This document shows, piece after piece, positions 45,901-58,140 of a stretch of 64,000 bases of DNA (positions are counted from its first letter, which is position 1; the number at the start of each line of letters is the position of its first letter). Source of the stretch: Haliotis asinina. Lineage: Eukaryota > Mollusca > Gastropoda > Lepetellida > Haliotidae. The notes under the pieces were generated by a model. The model was not told the origin of the DNA, did no database searches, and saw only the letters and a list, made by a program, of their open reading frames with translations. The stretch is from contig NC_090288.1 of NCBI RefSeq assembly GCF_037392515.1, positions 14,365,969 to 14,429,968 on the forward strand, in the 5' to 3' direction. The position numbers were made by a program, and so were the translations under genes.

Positions 45901-48633
45901 TGAGCTGAAGAAGCACGTTGCTCTGGCTCCTAATGTGCCAGGTGTTCACATGATAGTAACATCATGTTTAGTGTCTTTAAATTCTTTTGAAAAATAACAT
46001 GCCATTCAAAGACTTGATGAAAAAACATTTCCACACTGGAGTTTTCACATAAACACTAGCAACATGGTTTGTATGAGTACAGTTATGATTCACTTGCATA
46101 TTCCGTCAGTCTAACAGTATCCCACCTTGTATTCTGCTCATTATTGCTGTCACTAGAATTTAATAGTTACACAAATTTTTAAGAAAGTGTTTTTCTTGAT
46201 ACCAGTTGTTGTTTTTCTATGTGATTAACACAGCAGCTTAAATTATGTCAGTTTGTCAAGGTCCCCTACAACACTGTTTTTGGTTGATATATTGCTTGTT
46301 AGCTATACAGAAATTGAAATATTTCATCCAAAGGCAATTACATGACATGCTATTATTTTCATTCTTTGATATTTGACAAATATTCATGAATAAATATTGA
46401 ATTTCTTACTATACATTCAAAGAATATATAATATTTGCCTCATAGTGTATTTTTTGCAGCCCTAGTATTTGTTGTCTCTACTGGAGTCAAGGCACTGAGA
46501 AGCCCCTGTGAGAAATCAACCTAATGTTTAAAAGCAAATAACTATATTACAACAATCACAAAGCTGTTGTGATGTAACCCTATGCTTGTGTATTTGATAT
46601 TGACTGATCATTTTTATCTAAATTGATTTGTCTAAATTATGTGTTTACATATGCAGGCAACTGGATCAGTAGAGATTAAATAACCCACGATAGTTTGGCA
46701 TGAAATGCATTTATACCTGGGTTTTTTTTTTAAATAACTCTTCATCCAATGATCCAATCGATCTCAAACTTTGCAATGATCCAATCGATCTCAAACTTTG
46801 CAAGTGGATGTTTGTCAGACAACCTAATCACATTATTAATCATCGATTTTATGTGTTTGTCTGAAAGAATCGATCTATGTAACTGTCAACAAAATAAACA
46901 GCAGAACGCAGACTGCTTGCATGTCTGCTGTAACTTGATCAAGAAATAAATCATGAAGGACAATGAAATAAATTAGTTTAATGCAACTATGACCTAAGCC
47001 ACACCAAATTATGTTCATTGCTGTGAAAGATAGTTTCCTGGCCATATATTTGGAGGCTTGAGGTGTAAGGGACTATGTATAACCCAGTAGCTCCTGAAGC
47101 AATCTACAGTACACACCTCCCTTTCCCCAGGTGGTGGATCAGCCCTGCTGCCAACTCCATGTCCCCCTATATCTCTGGGGGAAGAGATGGAGCTGACCCG
47201 CCTGCTAGCTGGCAAGGGGGCTACCATTCAGGAGCTCAACCTCATCCGCTCAAACATCGAGGTTCTCAAAGGAGGAGGACTTGCTCTGGAAGCCAGACCC
47301 GCCTCAGTGAGTTGTGTACATACTTTTCCACTGGTTAAAATGTTTGACCTATTATGATTGCTACCTGTCATGATGCACATTGATTTTTTAAGCTTGCAAA
47401 ATCAGTTATACAGTGTCATTGTGTAATTTCATGAGAATGCTTTGATGATGTTTGTCTGTTAGAGTCCTTTTAGTAGAGGCTTCTATTTAATCCTTTTCTG
47501 TACACTTGTGTGATCTTTCTCATATCTTATATTATTCCAGGAGGATATAGGTGAACTACAGCATCTTTTAGTATATTTCCTTTTAACATTTTTAATGTGA
47601 TATGTGATTTGTGACGTGGATCCATAGTATTTCCTGAATTAATTTCAAACACCAATTTTTCATATATGTTGATGTATGCTGTAGCTTTATCGTGTAGGTA
47701 CATTAATAGCCGTGGCTGTTGCAGGTGATATCTCTCATCCTGTCTGATGTGATAGGAGACCCACTTGACTTCATTGCCAGTGGTCCCACATTCTTCAGTG
47801 CAACTGATGCCAGCCAGTGTATGCATCTTTTCACTAAATTTGGAATTACAGACCTGGTTCCCAAGTCAGTCTTAGAATTCTTGGAACAACAAAAGAAAAT
47901 CAAAAATGTGTCCATAACTGTTGACAGCCCTGATTTTGAACATTTGAACAGAGTTCAAAACCAGATTGTGGGAAACAACACCATAGCCACTTCAACTGCA
48001 TGCAGCACAGCTAGAAATCTGGGTTACCTCCCCTTAGTTTTGTCAACATGTTTAAGTGGAGACACGAGAGGAACTGCAGCTATGTTTGGAAAACTTGCAA
48101 AATATATCCTGTTGATATTCAGAAGGAACTCTAAGGAGTATAACCCTGTGCTGGCCACGCTGGAAGTTGATCTGGTTCGAACAGGAATCAGCAAGGACAA
48201 ACTGAATGAGGTTGTTGCTGTGGTGGAGAAAGGCAAGAACATGCAGAAAGGGGTTTGTATTGTAGCAGGAGGAGAGACAACTACTCTTGTAAAGGGCAGT
48301 GGTCTCGGAGGAAGGAACCAGGAAATGGCGTTGGCTATTGCTCCTCATCTTGCTGCCTTGAAAGGAGATTCTGTGTTCAAGACATATAGTCAGATCTGCT
48401 TCCTGAGCGCAGGCACTGATGGACTTGATGGACCCACAGACGCTGCAGGGGCTGTGGTTGAAATGGATTTTACACAAATCCTGGCTGATGAGGGAATATC
48501 ACTTGATGAGTTCTTGGAGAATAATGACTCCTATAATCTGTTTCGCTTAGCCAGAAATGGGTCTAGTCACATCAAGATTGGGCATACTGGGACAAATGTG
48601 ATGGACATTCAGATATTGATGGTAAAGCAATAA
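42453..48633 (+). CDS. GLYCTK: Glycerate kinase (4 exons seen, 5' exon missing)
   Basis: Glycerate 2-kinase homologue of the DUF4147/MOFRL type, which phosphorylates D-glycerate in serine and fructose breakdown. Exons: 42453-42938, 45551-45702, 47131-47306 and 47725-48633, all with GT/AG borders and matching phases. Visible blocks in order: NVFVVGFGKAVSGMA, KHNLPDDDSLKAA, DDILIVLVSGGGSALLP, GATIQELN, LSDVIGDPLDFIASGPT, the MOFRL-type GSGLGGRNQEMALAIAP, LSAGTDGLDGPTDAAGA and GTNVMD at the end. The seen part encodes about 573 residues against about 523 in human. The extra N-terminus is rich in Arg, Ser and Leu, like a mitochondrial presequence. Exon one seen here begins with an acceptor and no ATG, so an upstream exon is expected; the first in-frame ATG is at 42637 and would give 512 residues. 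Confidence 0.93.
43213..43312 (-). mobile_element. SINE family A tail fragment (GLYCTK intron)
   Basis: TGAGTTTCAGTTTCATGCCG, AAGCAATATTCCATCTATAT, CACCAGAAATG; head absent. Confidence 0.65.
45551..45702 (+). CDS. GLYCTK: GLYCTK exon
   Basis: Acceptor CTGGCCAG, donor GTGAGT. Encodes MLLEASSKITVYEGAKHNLP through DDILIVLVS; phase fits both neighbours. Confidence 0.93.
46747..46801 (+). repeat. 27-bp tandem duplication (GLYCTK intron)
   Basis: AATGATCCAATCGATCTCAA plus ACTTTGC occurs twice in direct succession. Confidence 0.93.
47131..47306 (+). CDS. GLYCTK: GLYCTK exon
   Basis: Acceptor TTCCCCAG, donor GTGAGT. Starts inside the GGGSALLP nucleotide-binding-type loop and continues through GATIQELNLIRSNIEVLKGG. 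Confidence 0.93.
47725..48633 (+). CDS. GLYCTK: GLYCTK terminal exon with MOFRL domain
   Basis: Acceptor GTTGCAG, 302 codons then TAA. Begins VISLILSDVIGDPLDFIASG and carries the whole C-terminal MOFRL region with AGGETTTLVKGSGLGGRNQE, SAGTDGLDGPTDAAGA and the terminal GTNVMDIQILMV. Confidence 0.95.
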   Translation: MISLILSDVIGDPLDFIASGPTFFSATDASQCMHLFTKFGITDLVPKSVLEFLEQQKKIKNVSITVDSPDFEHLNRVQNQIVGNNTIATSTACSTARNLGYLPLVLSTCLSGDTRGTAAMFGKLAKYILLIFRRNSKEYNPVLATLEVDLVRTGISKDKLNEVVAVVEKGKNMQKGVCIVAGGETTTLVKGSGLGGRNQEMALAIAPHLAALKGDSVFKTYSQICFLSAGTDGLDGPTDAAGAVVEMDFTQILADEGISLDEFLENNDSYNLFRLARNGSSHIKIGHTGTNVMDIQILMVKQ

Positions 48634-49254
48634 TGTTTGCGTCACGGCTTTCATTTTTCCACATTGTATGCAGTGTATTCCAGGGTATGTAAAAGAAGTG
48701 TTTGTCTTGTGTTAAGTATCAGGTCAAGCATGGTTCTTATTCTAAACTATCTGTGTTGAGTGTGAGTAAGAAGGGTTTTATGTAGAAAATCTGGAAAATG
48801 ATTTAATAGCTCTTACATAAGGGTGGAGTAAGTAAGAACCCTCTTTGCAGAGCCACTTTATATCAACTGATGATCATGATTTCTAATCCAAGGTTCACCC
48901 AGATCATGATTCCGATTCACCCATATCTGGGACAGAGTATCACAACATCTGAACTATGTCAAGGTCACTAGTATTGCATGGAGCAGTTTGGGAAGAGAAA
49001 AGGAAAAAAAACATTTGTTTCATGTGAGATCGGCCAGTTAATCAAATTTGCCTATGCTCAAGACATGGTTTGATGTTATTATCTGCACCTCTTTTCTTGA
49101 GTCAAGATTTAATTTAACAGATTTGAACAGTATTTCATTATAGCTTCAAGACAAAGCACTTTCACCAATGCACAAGCTGTGTCTGTTTAACACCTTGTGG
49201 TTTCAAAATGAAATGGGAAAGAGTTATATATTGTTGGACATCCAGGATGTAATG

Positions 49255-49260
49255 AATAAA
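49255..49260 (+). terminator. Possible GLYCTK polyadenylation signal
   Basis: AATAAA about 620 bp after the GLYCTK stop codon. The intervening 48634-49254 shows no reading frame of note and fits a 3' UTR. Confidence 0.45.
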
Positions 49261-49915
49261 TGTGAAACAAATACACTGGCCTCCTATTGATTCTTTAAGC
49301 AATATTTTTGCTGTTGGAAGGAACAGGTTGACTCCTCCAAGCTCGCTGTGCGTCTGGATTACAAGGGTAAGATGCAGATTGCTGCTAGCAATTGCTGCAG
49401 AGTGATTAAGACTTCATCTGACTCAGGAACGGTTTTGTGGTTTAGGACTCCCGATGTGCCACAGCTGCTGTAATTAGAAAATGTCCAATTCGTATGTATT
49501 AAACGTCCCACTAATAATCTAAATGGGTTCACTTTGTTCATCTGTACAGTCTATGTAAACGTATCCTCAGTACTTCTCGTTACACTCCACTACTGAGTCT
49601 AGTCAGGTAACCTTTGAGATTGACCAATCAGAACACAGCTTACCAAATCGCGAAAGTGCAAATTCGTCAAGATTAGTGAAACAGAGTGAAATACACAAAA
49701 CAAAGCTCGTCCAAATCGAGACCTCACATGAACACAAACTGTAAGCTGATATGAAGAGAAATAAACAAAAAGATGTGGAAAGTTGCCAAATTATTGATAG
49801 AAAACATTGACCAAAATGTGCTGAACGAATATTTCCAAAACCGAAAATAAAGGACAACTGTGTTATTAGGAAAAACACTCTCTGGCTAGACATACCAGAT
49901 CATGTCTTCCCTGCT

Positions 49916-50087
49916 GAATGAGCGAGTTTACGTTTTACACCGCTTTTAGCAATACATGAATTCCAGCAACATCGCGACAGGGAACACCAGAAATGGGCTT
50001 TACACATTATGTCCATGTGAGGAATCGAACTCGGGTCTTGGGTGTGATGAGCCACCAGAATACCCTAGCGCCCCTTTCGTGCTGGCA
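49916..50087 (-). mobile_element. SINE family A, near full length
   Basis: Minus strand: GGGGCGCTAGGGTATTCTGG head, GAGTTCGATTCCTC box B, AGCCCATTTCTGGTGTTCCC, tail with CTCGCTCATTC. Confidence 0.82.
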
Positions 50088-50089
50088 CT

Positions 50090-52160
50090 AACCAGAGCAA
50101 AACACTTATATACACATAAAATGCATTACTGTGCAATGCAGCCTTGTTAACACAAAGTCCAGAAAGATAGTTATATCTCAGTACTTTGAGACAAACGATG
50201 TACAGATGCAAGAGCATAGATATAAGCTTTTTTGAGGTGACAAAGTTTCCTGATTTAAAACGATGTATCAAGATAATGTGTTCGTTATAATGCGCGTGAA
50301 TGTTCTATCTTGATGAGAAAGCCCCCGTTCTACAAATAAACATTTTAGACGCAGGAAATACCTACAGTATAGTGTAAAGTGTTTAATTACAGCTGATCTA
50401 AGACATTTTCCAAGAGATATGGCCATCTTCCATTATCTGGCAGATAAAACATATTTAGATTTTGTAAAGGACAAGGCATGATAAAGGTGCCTTTTGTCCC
50501 ACAAACAGAATTGGCTGAACACATGTCTTTTTGCTGTAAGAGACATCAAAAGCCTATTTTGTTAACATCACAACGTCTATTTCTGACGTTTACAACATTC
50601 CATAGGTGCAAGTCATGCTTCTGAACATGACGAGACATATAGCAGTTCACCAGCAAGTCGTGCCTGTCAGCTATCCTTGTCCCCTCTCTACACCCGTGTT
50701 AATATATTTGGATCTAATCACTGTCTTTGGAGCAGAGGCAAAGGTGGCATGCATTGCTTTCCAATTGGTTCCAGTACGTTTGATCGATTTTGGTGATTTC
50801 CCGAAGACAAGAAAGTGGACCTGAAAAGAAATAATTATGTTTTTTATGATTTGATTTTTCACTCACTCAGTGCTGTTAAGATGGCTTTTCACTGTGCTCA
50901 CAAAAGCACAAGTATTATTTGAGGAAACATCAATTGGTGTTTAACAGGGTAGGAAAATGGTCGCTACCTTCGTGATCGCCATAAACTGACCATTCAAATC
51001 CACCCTTTATAGAGGAACATGATGGTTTAGATTCATGAGTCCTGGCTCCCGACATGTGTAAGGGTGTGGATATGTGTTGGATACGTCATCAAAGTGAACA
51101 TACCAATTTGTAGGTTGTTTTACTGTCGTTACTATTCTAAAATGGGATTTTCATGTAAATAATACACTTATCTCTGAATAGAATAGAATACTGGCACCTA
51201 TCTATTTCATCGTGATTCAGACACAAAAGCTCCAAATATAGTTCGATTACAGTTATATCACATTATTACTGATACATCAGTGGGTACAAACACGTGTCAC
51301 AAAAACGGTAAGTATTACCTCTTCACCAGTAACACACAGTATTCCCAACTGTCAGTTTGAAATATAAATGAAGGCGTGAAACCTCCGGTTAAACGTGAAA
51401 GATAAAGGACGGTGTAAAGGATTGCAAGAGATTGTCATGTGTAGTAAATTCCCAAAAATATCTACATCCAATGTGTAGAAACCCTGCGACTAGCAACCGG
51501 AAGCGGGACATGCATACATGCAACCTTGTGTCATCACTTATGTTCAGTTATCCATTTGTATAACTTTCACAACTGTTTGGTATTTTGCAAACTATGGAAT
51601 CTGTTTGATTGTGACTGTGTTTAAACCTTTTTATGGTTGAAAAACATGATCGAATGGTGTTCGATTCCCTGAAATTGCAAGACGATTCGGTGCGTACTAA
51701 TAGGCACAAATAATCGGTACTTTTCACAAGTCATTGCAGTGCCCGTATTTGATGTCAGTGAGTGCAGACAGAAAAAACACCTGTGGACCTTTTTGGTTAC
51801 TTTTGTGTTTGCAATATCGATAGACATTACGTGTTGGCCAATTACCGGGTGCTACCGAGTATTTTAAGCACGGGAATTCATTTGGATCCGACAGCGTTAG
51901 CCCGATGTTTCATGAAATATTCCTGTGCTTCGATTACAGAAGGACATTGACCAACACATGGTGTTTATCTCCTAATTAGAACATACCCTTGAAGGTATGT
52001 TTGACATAAGAATTATGGTCTTATTTGGAGTCGATACTCATGTATTTCCCAATCTCGAAATTTGTATAATTAGTATAATAAAGTATGATAATGCGGAATT
52101 TGATGTCGCAGACACTGGATGAAGTGATTTCTCGCATGTAATCATTAAGTCTCGTCAGCA
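50090..52160. other. Intergenic before the GPCR
   Basis: One minus-strand open stretch (50671-50822) after a TTTTCAG acceptor-like site is noted as a finding; otherwise nothing recognised. Confidence 0.5.
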
Positions 52161-52168
52161 TATAAAAG
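52161..52168 (+). promoter_or_regulatory. TATA-box-like element before the GPCR
   Basis: TATAAAAG lies about 40 bp upstream of the ATG at 52202, a spacing that would leave a very short 5' UTR. The following TTTTGCAG could instead be a splice acceptor of a 5' UTR exon. Confidence 0.35.
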
Positions 52169-52201
52169 GATTTTGCAGGAGTTCCACAATTATTCGGCAC
52201 C

Positions 52202-53505
52202 ATGTCGGGGTTATTCGCATGCGTGGTCTTGGTGTTTTTTTCTCATTACAGAGCTATGCAAGCTGTCGCTAATGTCACTGATGTTACAACCACGTCTTTA
52301 CCTGGTGATGAGAATGTGACAATAACTGGCGAATCATTGACGGAGTTAAACACCAACGACTACTTTAATATCACAACGATGCTCCCGATCCAAACAACGT
52401 CCTCTGATGTTGCATGCAATGGTACTTTCAATTGTTCATCGGGTCATCTAGACGAGAAAGCAGTGAAGAATGACCAACGTGTTAAATGGATACTTTCACG
52501 CGAAACGTATTTCGCCGTAGATAAATATATCAAGGTATTAACTTTCATTTTAAGTGTGATAGCCCTTATTTTGAACAGTTTGAACATCTCAGTGTTTGTG
52601 TCCCAGTACCGGAACTCGACCATATACTACCTCATGGCCATCAGCATCGTGGACATCATCTACGCAGCAGGGGTATGTTTTGAGAGTACCTACATCATGG
52701 TTATGGCAAACTCCGATTCTCTATTTTTCAACGGATTCAGAGTCTACTTTAATCTATACCTGAAACCCGTCTTACGTAGGAGTATAAACTGTCTGGTAGT
52801 TCTGGTGTCTATTGAGAGATTGCTCGTGGTCGTCTATCCTCTCAAAGCTAAGGACTCATCTTCATGAGACGACCCAAGTCAATCATGGTAATGGTGATAC
52901 TGACTGTCTTGCTTTTTCATATCTTCAGTCCACTCCGTTTTACGATCACATCAACAACAGATCCAACCCAAAACGCTACCACTTTCACGATTGTATACTC
53001 GCAACTATTCCGACAGAATCGTGCCCCAATGCGAGGCATGAGCACTGCCAGTAAAGTCATATTTGTCTACACTCTCCTGATCGGAGGACTAATTCTCAAT
53101 CTACTCGTGGTCTGTATCCTGAAACGACATTCCAAGAAAAGACAAGAGATGAAAACCACGACCGATGCAGACAAAGCAGCAAGACGTGAAAGGCAGACGA
53201 CAATCACGATCGTCACCTCCAGTTCCGTGTTCTTGTTTCTCGCCCTCCCACTAGCTACCAACTCCATCGTATACAACCTGATCCCAGACGTATACGGAAG
53301 GAACTCGACTGCCTATTACGTTTATCTTCTGGTGGAGAAACTGGGTTCTGCACTGACGAGTTTGAGTTTGTCTACAGATTTTGTTTCCTACCTCTGTCTC
53401 AGCACCAGTTTCAGGACCACCCTTTTCAGGATTCTTCACATCAAGCAGACGGAATCTCCAAGCAAATACAAGGACCAGATAACAGACCATACACAGATAG
53501 CATAG
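52202..53505 (+). pseudogene. Class A GPCR-like receptor gene with one frameshift
   Basis: Intronless seven-transmembrane receptor, rhodopsin class, of the FMRFamide-receptor-like or chemosensory kind (family assignment by eye). The first frame (52202-52867) has a signal-peptide-like start, N-glycosylation sites at residues 24, 38, 56, 73 and 77, TM1 about 110-133 with N125, TM2 141-163 with D151 and TM3 185-208 ending SIERLLVVVYPLKAK (ER in place of DRY). It then stops. The second frame (52864-53505) continues at once with TM4, TM5 (62-86), TM6 with the conserved proline (LALPLATN) and TM7 with DFVSY where NPxxY usually sits, then FR and a short tail. The frames differ by one base (loss of one or gain of two) in intracellular loop 2. 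Both halves are otherwise clean, so this is a very young pseudogene or an assembly/sequencing error. ATG context CACCATGT is good. Confidence 0.8.
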
Positions 53506-54800
53506 ATGGATGTAAGATGATGTCCAGTGATGACATTGTTTCTGTACACAACTGCGCAATTTGGAACGTTCTAATGAGGCAGACATTTAGTTTTCTTGAA
53601 AGCGTATATTTATCGTTACAGTAAGTGACCATATTCCTTATGAATCAAGTGTTGTTTTGTCTATGAAGTCTAGTTTGTATTGTCTTGTTTTAAACTGGTA
53701 ATCTTGAAATATTTGTCTTTTCCGGGTAAACAAATTTCATTCGCGCCAGTAAAAGTTTCACCTGTTCTGTTTGTTGTGAGTCACAATAACTTATGCCTTT
53801 CAGTACACTTTTGTTCAGTCACACTTGTTGCATTTTAGAATGACTATATGACGTGTACTTTAGTCAGTGCCCCCAATATAGTGACTTAGTGAGTTTGATG
53901 TACCGCCGAAAAATGCCCGGCATTTCATTTACATCACGACGTATCAGCATGAAATAGGGATCATAGAATGGTGCAGGCTTTTTAGGTTTACCATGGTTGT
54001 CGGTTTCTGGCTTGCACACGGGACGTAACACACGCGGTCCCCCCTATATAATCACTAACACCTGTTATTTTGAAAAAAAATCATAACAGTCTATATTGCG
54101 ATTCAAACTACAGCATCATCACATTTATAAATATAGTGCATCGTCATTTGATGTGGCTTTCTGAACAGCCCAGTTATCTTACAGGCATTCATAGCGATAT
54201 GCTGTGTAATTATTTTGTACACATCCCTGATCTTATTGGTCAAATATTCCTACATTGTTGATAGTAGTTATTTTCTATCACCGGCATATAATATGTTTGC
54301 CAACATCATCCATCATCCATCATCATGTTACATGGTTAAAGGTAGGCATAATATTGGAATCACTCATTGTGTAGTGACGTAGCGCAACCCGACCGCTGTA
54401 TATAGTTATGTGTCAGTACTGTACTGATGTATTTGATGTAGACTATGTTTTGATGGTGAATATATGTCTTGTCGTGCCCAACCCACTGGATTCAGGGATA
54501 CAACCTTCCCCGTGTTTGACTTTGTACCCTGAACCAAGCGATGACTGGGACGTTGTGATTGTGAGTGATCTTCACAATATGGAGGCATTCCTCAGTTTAT
54601 ACTGAAATGAGAGTCGTTTTATGTAAAATAATCGCAGGTATAACACGACGGTTTTTCGCAATCGAATACGGGCAAATTAATTAATGATGTCAAGTCATCC
54701 AAACGTACAGGGTGGACTTTCTGGCGGCGTATATTGGTACAGGTTATAGAACTGCACATTGTGGTAGAAAGTGTTGACAGCTGTACTCATACAGGCCATG
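53506..54800. other. No gene seen downstream of the GPCR
   Basis: No clear polyadenylation signal close to the stop; a SINE-tail-like GTGAGTTTGATGTACCGCCG at about 53889 may be a very worn repeat. Confidence 0.5.
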
Positions 54801-54810
54801 AAATTCATTT

Positions 54811-55208
54811 CATAGTTATCAGAAGACTTGCTTTACTAAAAGACTTACTCTTAAGCCAGGAAACTCATTCCATAGTTATCAGAAGTCTTGTTTTACTGTA
54901 AGAGTTAATCTTAAGCCAAGAAACTCATTTCATAGTTATCAGAAGACTTGTTTTACTGAAAGAATTAATCTTTAGCCAGGAAATTCATTTCATAGTGAGC
55001 AGAAGATTTATTTTAGTGAAAGCGTCAATCTTAAGCCAGGAAACTCATTCCATAGTTATCAGAAGGCATGTTTTACTGAAAAGTTAATCTTAAGCCAGGA
55101 AACTTATTCCATAGTTATCAGAAGTCTTGCTTTACTGAAATAGTTAATCTTAAGCCAGGAAACTCATTTCATAGTTATCAGAAGACTTGTTTTACTGAAA
55201 GAGTTAAT
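54811..55208 (+). repeat. 60-bp minisatellite, seven units
   Basis: CATAGTTATCAGAAGACTTG begins units at 54811, 54871, 54931, 54991, 55051, 55110 and 55170; each also carries TTAATCTTAAGCCAGGAAAC. No SINE or gene at its edges. Confidence 0.95.
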
Positions 55209-56718
55209 TGTACGGTTCAACAGTTATCAAGCTTTTGAAAGTGACCGCCAAACGCTAATGTATTGAATGTGTTTCAGTCAGTGCTTGTACTTTGGCTATA
55301 TTCGTGGACATATACAAATTAAGAACTATGCTTGTGTATTGTTCGTGGCATTTGCCGTCTGATGTAATATTTGGCACGTTATTTAAGGTAACACCAAAAC
55401 ATTAGGATTGAATGGAAACGTATAAGTACCACCGTCTTGAGAAATTTAATCATCTACGTAGATACTTAATTTGCTTAGAATGTACTTTCATCTATTTTAC
55501 AATTTTGAATATTTTCTCGGGTGTACTTCGATGTTTCTGTGAAAAAACAATTTGTGGTAAACGTTTTCTTTTCTCCTTACTTGAAATATTTATTCGCAGT
55601 TTTATCATTTTCTCAATATTGTGAGCATTTCTTTGAAGTTTGAAATTTTTGGAATAGACCTGTAATAATTATAAGTTATCGTAATTGGGATCGCAGAAAC
55701 TAGAAAACACTCGGAATTCCGACAACAAATACCAAAAAATTGAAGGATCTATTCCTAACCATCTCTCTTCGTTACATTTTAATCTTAATAAACCACATCT
55801 GAACTTAACAAATTCCTAAGTCGTTTGTCAATAGTGCAATCTAGATATTTCTCAGGAGTTAAAATGCTTTTACATTCACGATATAAACAATATCTGGGGC
55901 TATTATTCAGAGTACAAGTATAAGACTGGAAAAACATATTAATAGCAACAGTTTAAAGGCATTAATAAAAGAGGATATATCTCCTACAGACTGGAACATC
56001 CACACATAACCAACACCATGTGAGAACAAGATCTTACGAATATACGATGCACAAGTCGTGTAACCACAGTTAGAATAATATAATTGCATTTTATATACCT
56101 TGAGAGGTATCCGGTTTTCATGCATAACTAAAACTCGCCGCCAATATCTTAATGTTTTACACATTGCGTTAATATATCCAAATCAAATAAAATATATCAT
56201 AACGGACGGGAACAAATAGTTCAAATGGTGATCCTACCTATAACGTAATTAATTGTCTTACCGAAAAGTTTCACATAAATATTATCAGAAAACCATCATC
56301 TAGTGCATGCTTAAGACACGTTCGTAATTATGTATTAAATCCTACGTTTGTGTGAGCACTTTAATTTACCGACATGAAGTTACTGTTTATATTGCGGATG
56401 GGTATTTGTTATTTTCCTTTGAAGAGTATTTTGTTGTAAAACAAATATTTGCTATGGAAATTACAATCAAACACGTTTCCGTTATGAGAATGCAATTGTA
56501 ATTATTGCTTTTATGTTTATTGTTTTCTTTTCGGCATACTATGGCTTACTTGTAATAAATACATTCGAAAATGTTAACAATGCCTTTTGTTTTCTTCCTG
56601 GGAGCAAACAGTTCTCACGTAGAAAAAGGCCTATCGTCACTTCTGCTGTCACTGCCGCCAGGATTTTCAAAGTAACCTCAAAACGTCTTTGGAAGGCATT
56701 TTAGAAGTTGTATATATC

Positions 56719-56855
56719 AAGGAAAACCAAGTGTAATGGATAGTCAACTTATTGACGTTTCGGTGTAGGAAGTAACACCGTTATCATTTGCTTGATAACA
56801 TTGATACCCCATTGCAATAAAGAAGTTGACTATCCATAAAACTTGGGTTTCCTTA
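56719..56855. mobile_element. Hairpin-forming element with 32-bp arms
   Basis: Inverted arms 56719-56750 and 56824-56855 share ATGGATAGTCAACTT and AAGGAAA-CCAAGT words with few mismatches; the centre contains GACGTTTCGGTGTAGG. Looks like a small non-autonomous DNA element. Confidence 0.65.
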
Positions 56856-57034
56856 ACCTCAAATTGGGTTTGCGCATTAGGTTTATTCATGTATATTCAT
56901 GGGTATATGCAAACTGAGAAATATCCCAGAATGTGCGCGTGTTATTCTGTGAATTTGTTCGTCACTTTAGCCTTTGTCGTTCCAGAATAGTGGGATTAGT
57001 GTCACGGACAAAAGAATTTTCATCATCTGCGAAG

Positions 57035-57296
57035 ATGGTACTTACATCTACTTACAAAATCCATTCATCCACGGAGTTTTCAATTTTGAGTATTTTCTCG
57101 GTTTTTCAAGTTACAGTGAAAACCTAGAACTAACAAAATTGTTGTTAATTGTTGATTATTTTCTCGTCAGTCTGGATGTCATAAACAATTTCGAGTTTTA
57201 GAATGGACCTGAAAGAACGTTAAGAATTTACATCTACTTATAAAATACTTTCATCCACGGAATTTATGATTTGGAGTATTTTCTCGGATTTTTTTG
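57035..57296 (+). repeat. Diverged ~187-bp direct repeat
   Basis: TTACATCTACTTACAAAAT...TCATCCACGGAGTTTTC...GAGTATTTTCTCGG at 57036-57105 recurs at 57225-57290 with changes. A similar TATTTTCTCGG word occurs at 55510. Confidence 0.65.
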
Positions 57297-58076
57297 TCAA
57301 AAGTCGGAAAACACTCAAATTTCAGAAAACAGGAATTAATTGAAAAAAGCCATAAGAACAAATGATTAATTAAATTGAAGATACACACGATAAATTCTAC
57401 CATGTGTGAAAATACATGGACGTAACATCCCGTTTGCAGAAAGATAATGTCCGTCCACACGGTGCAAGACTAAGGATTCTGTAAAACAGAATTTACTCTC
57501 TCGTCTCCTGTCACCCAGAGAATATCTCCTCTACGAATACATGGAGCCTACAAGAACAAACTGTTAATTCCAGCACAGTTGGAACAGGCTTTGTCTGACA
57601 CACAATGAAATATACACCAGACTGTTTCCAACTACGTAGCTCTTATTGTACCACACATTTTAAAGTCATATTAGAAAAGAAATTCCTTTGTTTTGTAAAC
57701 TACATTTACCAATTTGATATACTACACAACCAGTGAACATAATATCACCGACCCTTGTCCAAGCTGCACATGCATGTATGCTTTGGGCATGCTTGTTCCG
57801 GGTGTCGGTTTGCTGAAAATGCAGTGTACATATGGTCTCTTTTGACGTATGTCTGATTCGTTTGTGGTGTTAGGTGTTGTTCCTATGACTGTAAAATTGA
57901 CCTCATCACAATTTCCGACACTGAATGAACAGAGGTACCGGAACTTGCTCTCGCCACTTGTCCAGTCTTCATGGACGATAATGAAAGACCACTTCTGTTT
58001 GAACTCTCGTTAATCATCTTCAACACAATGTCATTGAGACACAACCATGGGCATGGATACACGACACGGTTTACGG

Positions 58077-58140
58077 ACAGGGGTCAGGGTCAAGGTTAGG
58101 GTCAGGGTCAGGGTCTGGGGTTAGGGTTAAGGTTTAGGGT
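58077..58140 (+). repeat. Telomere-like interstitial repeats
   Basis: Degenerate run of GGGTCA and GGGTTA hexamers, including GGGGTTAGGGTTAAGG and TTTAGGG. Resembles animal TTAGGG telomere repeats. Confidence 0.75.

Noticed and set aside
47719..47724. Reading the last GLYCTK exon as a stand-alone gene starting at 47719
   Set aside because: The sequence before 47725 is a splice acceptor (TTGCAG) and the protein lacks the first half of the kinase.
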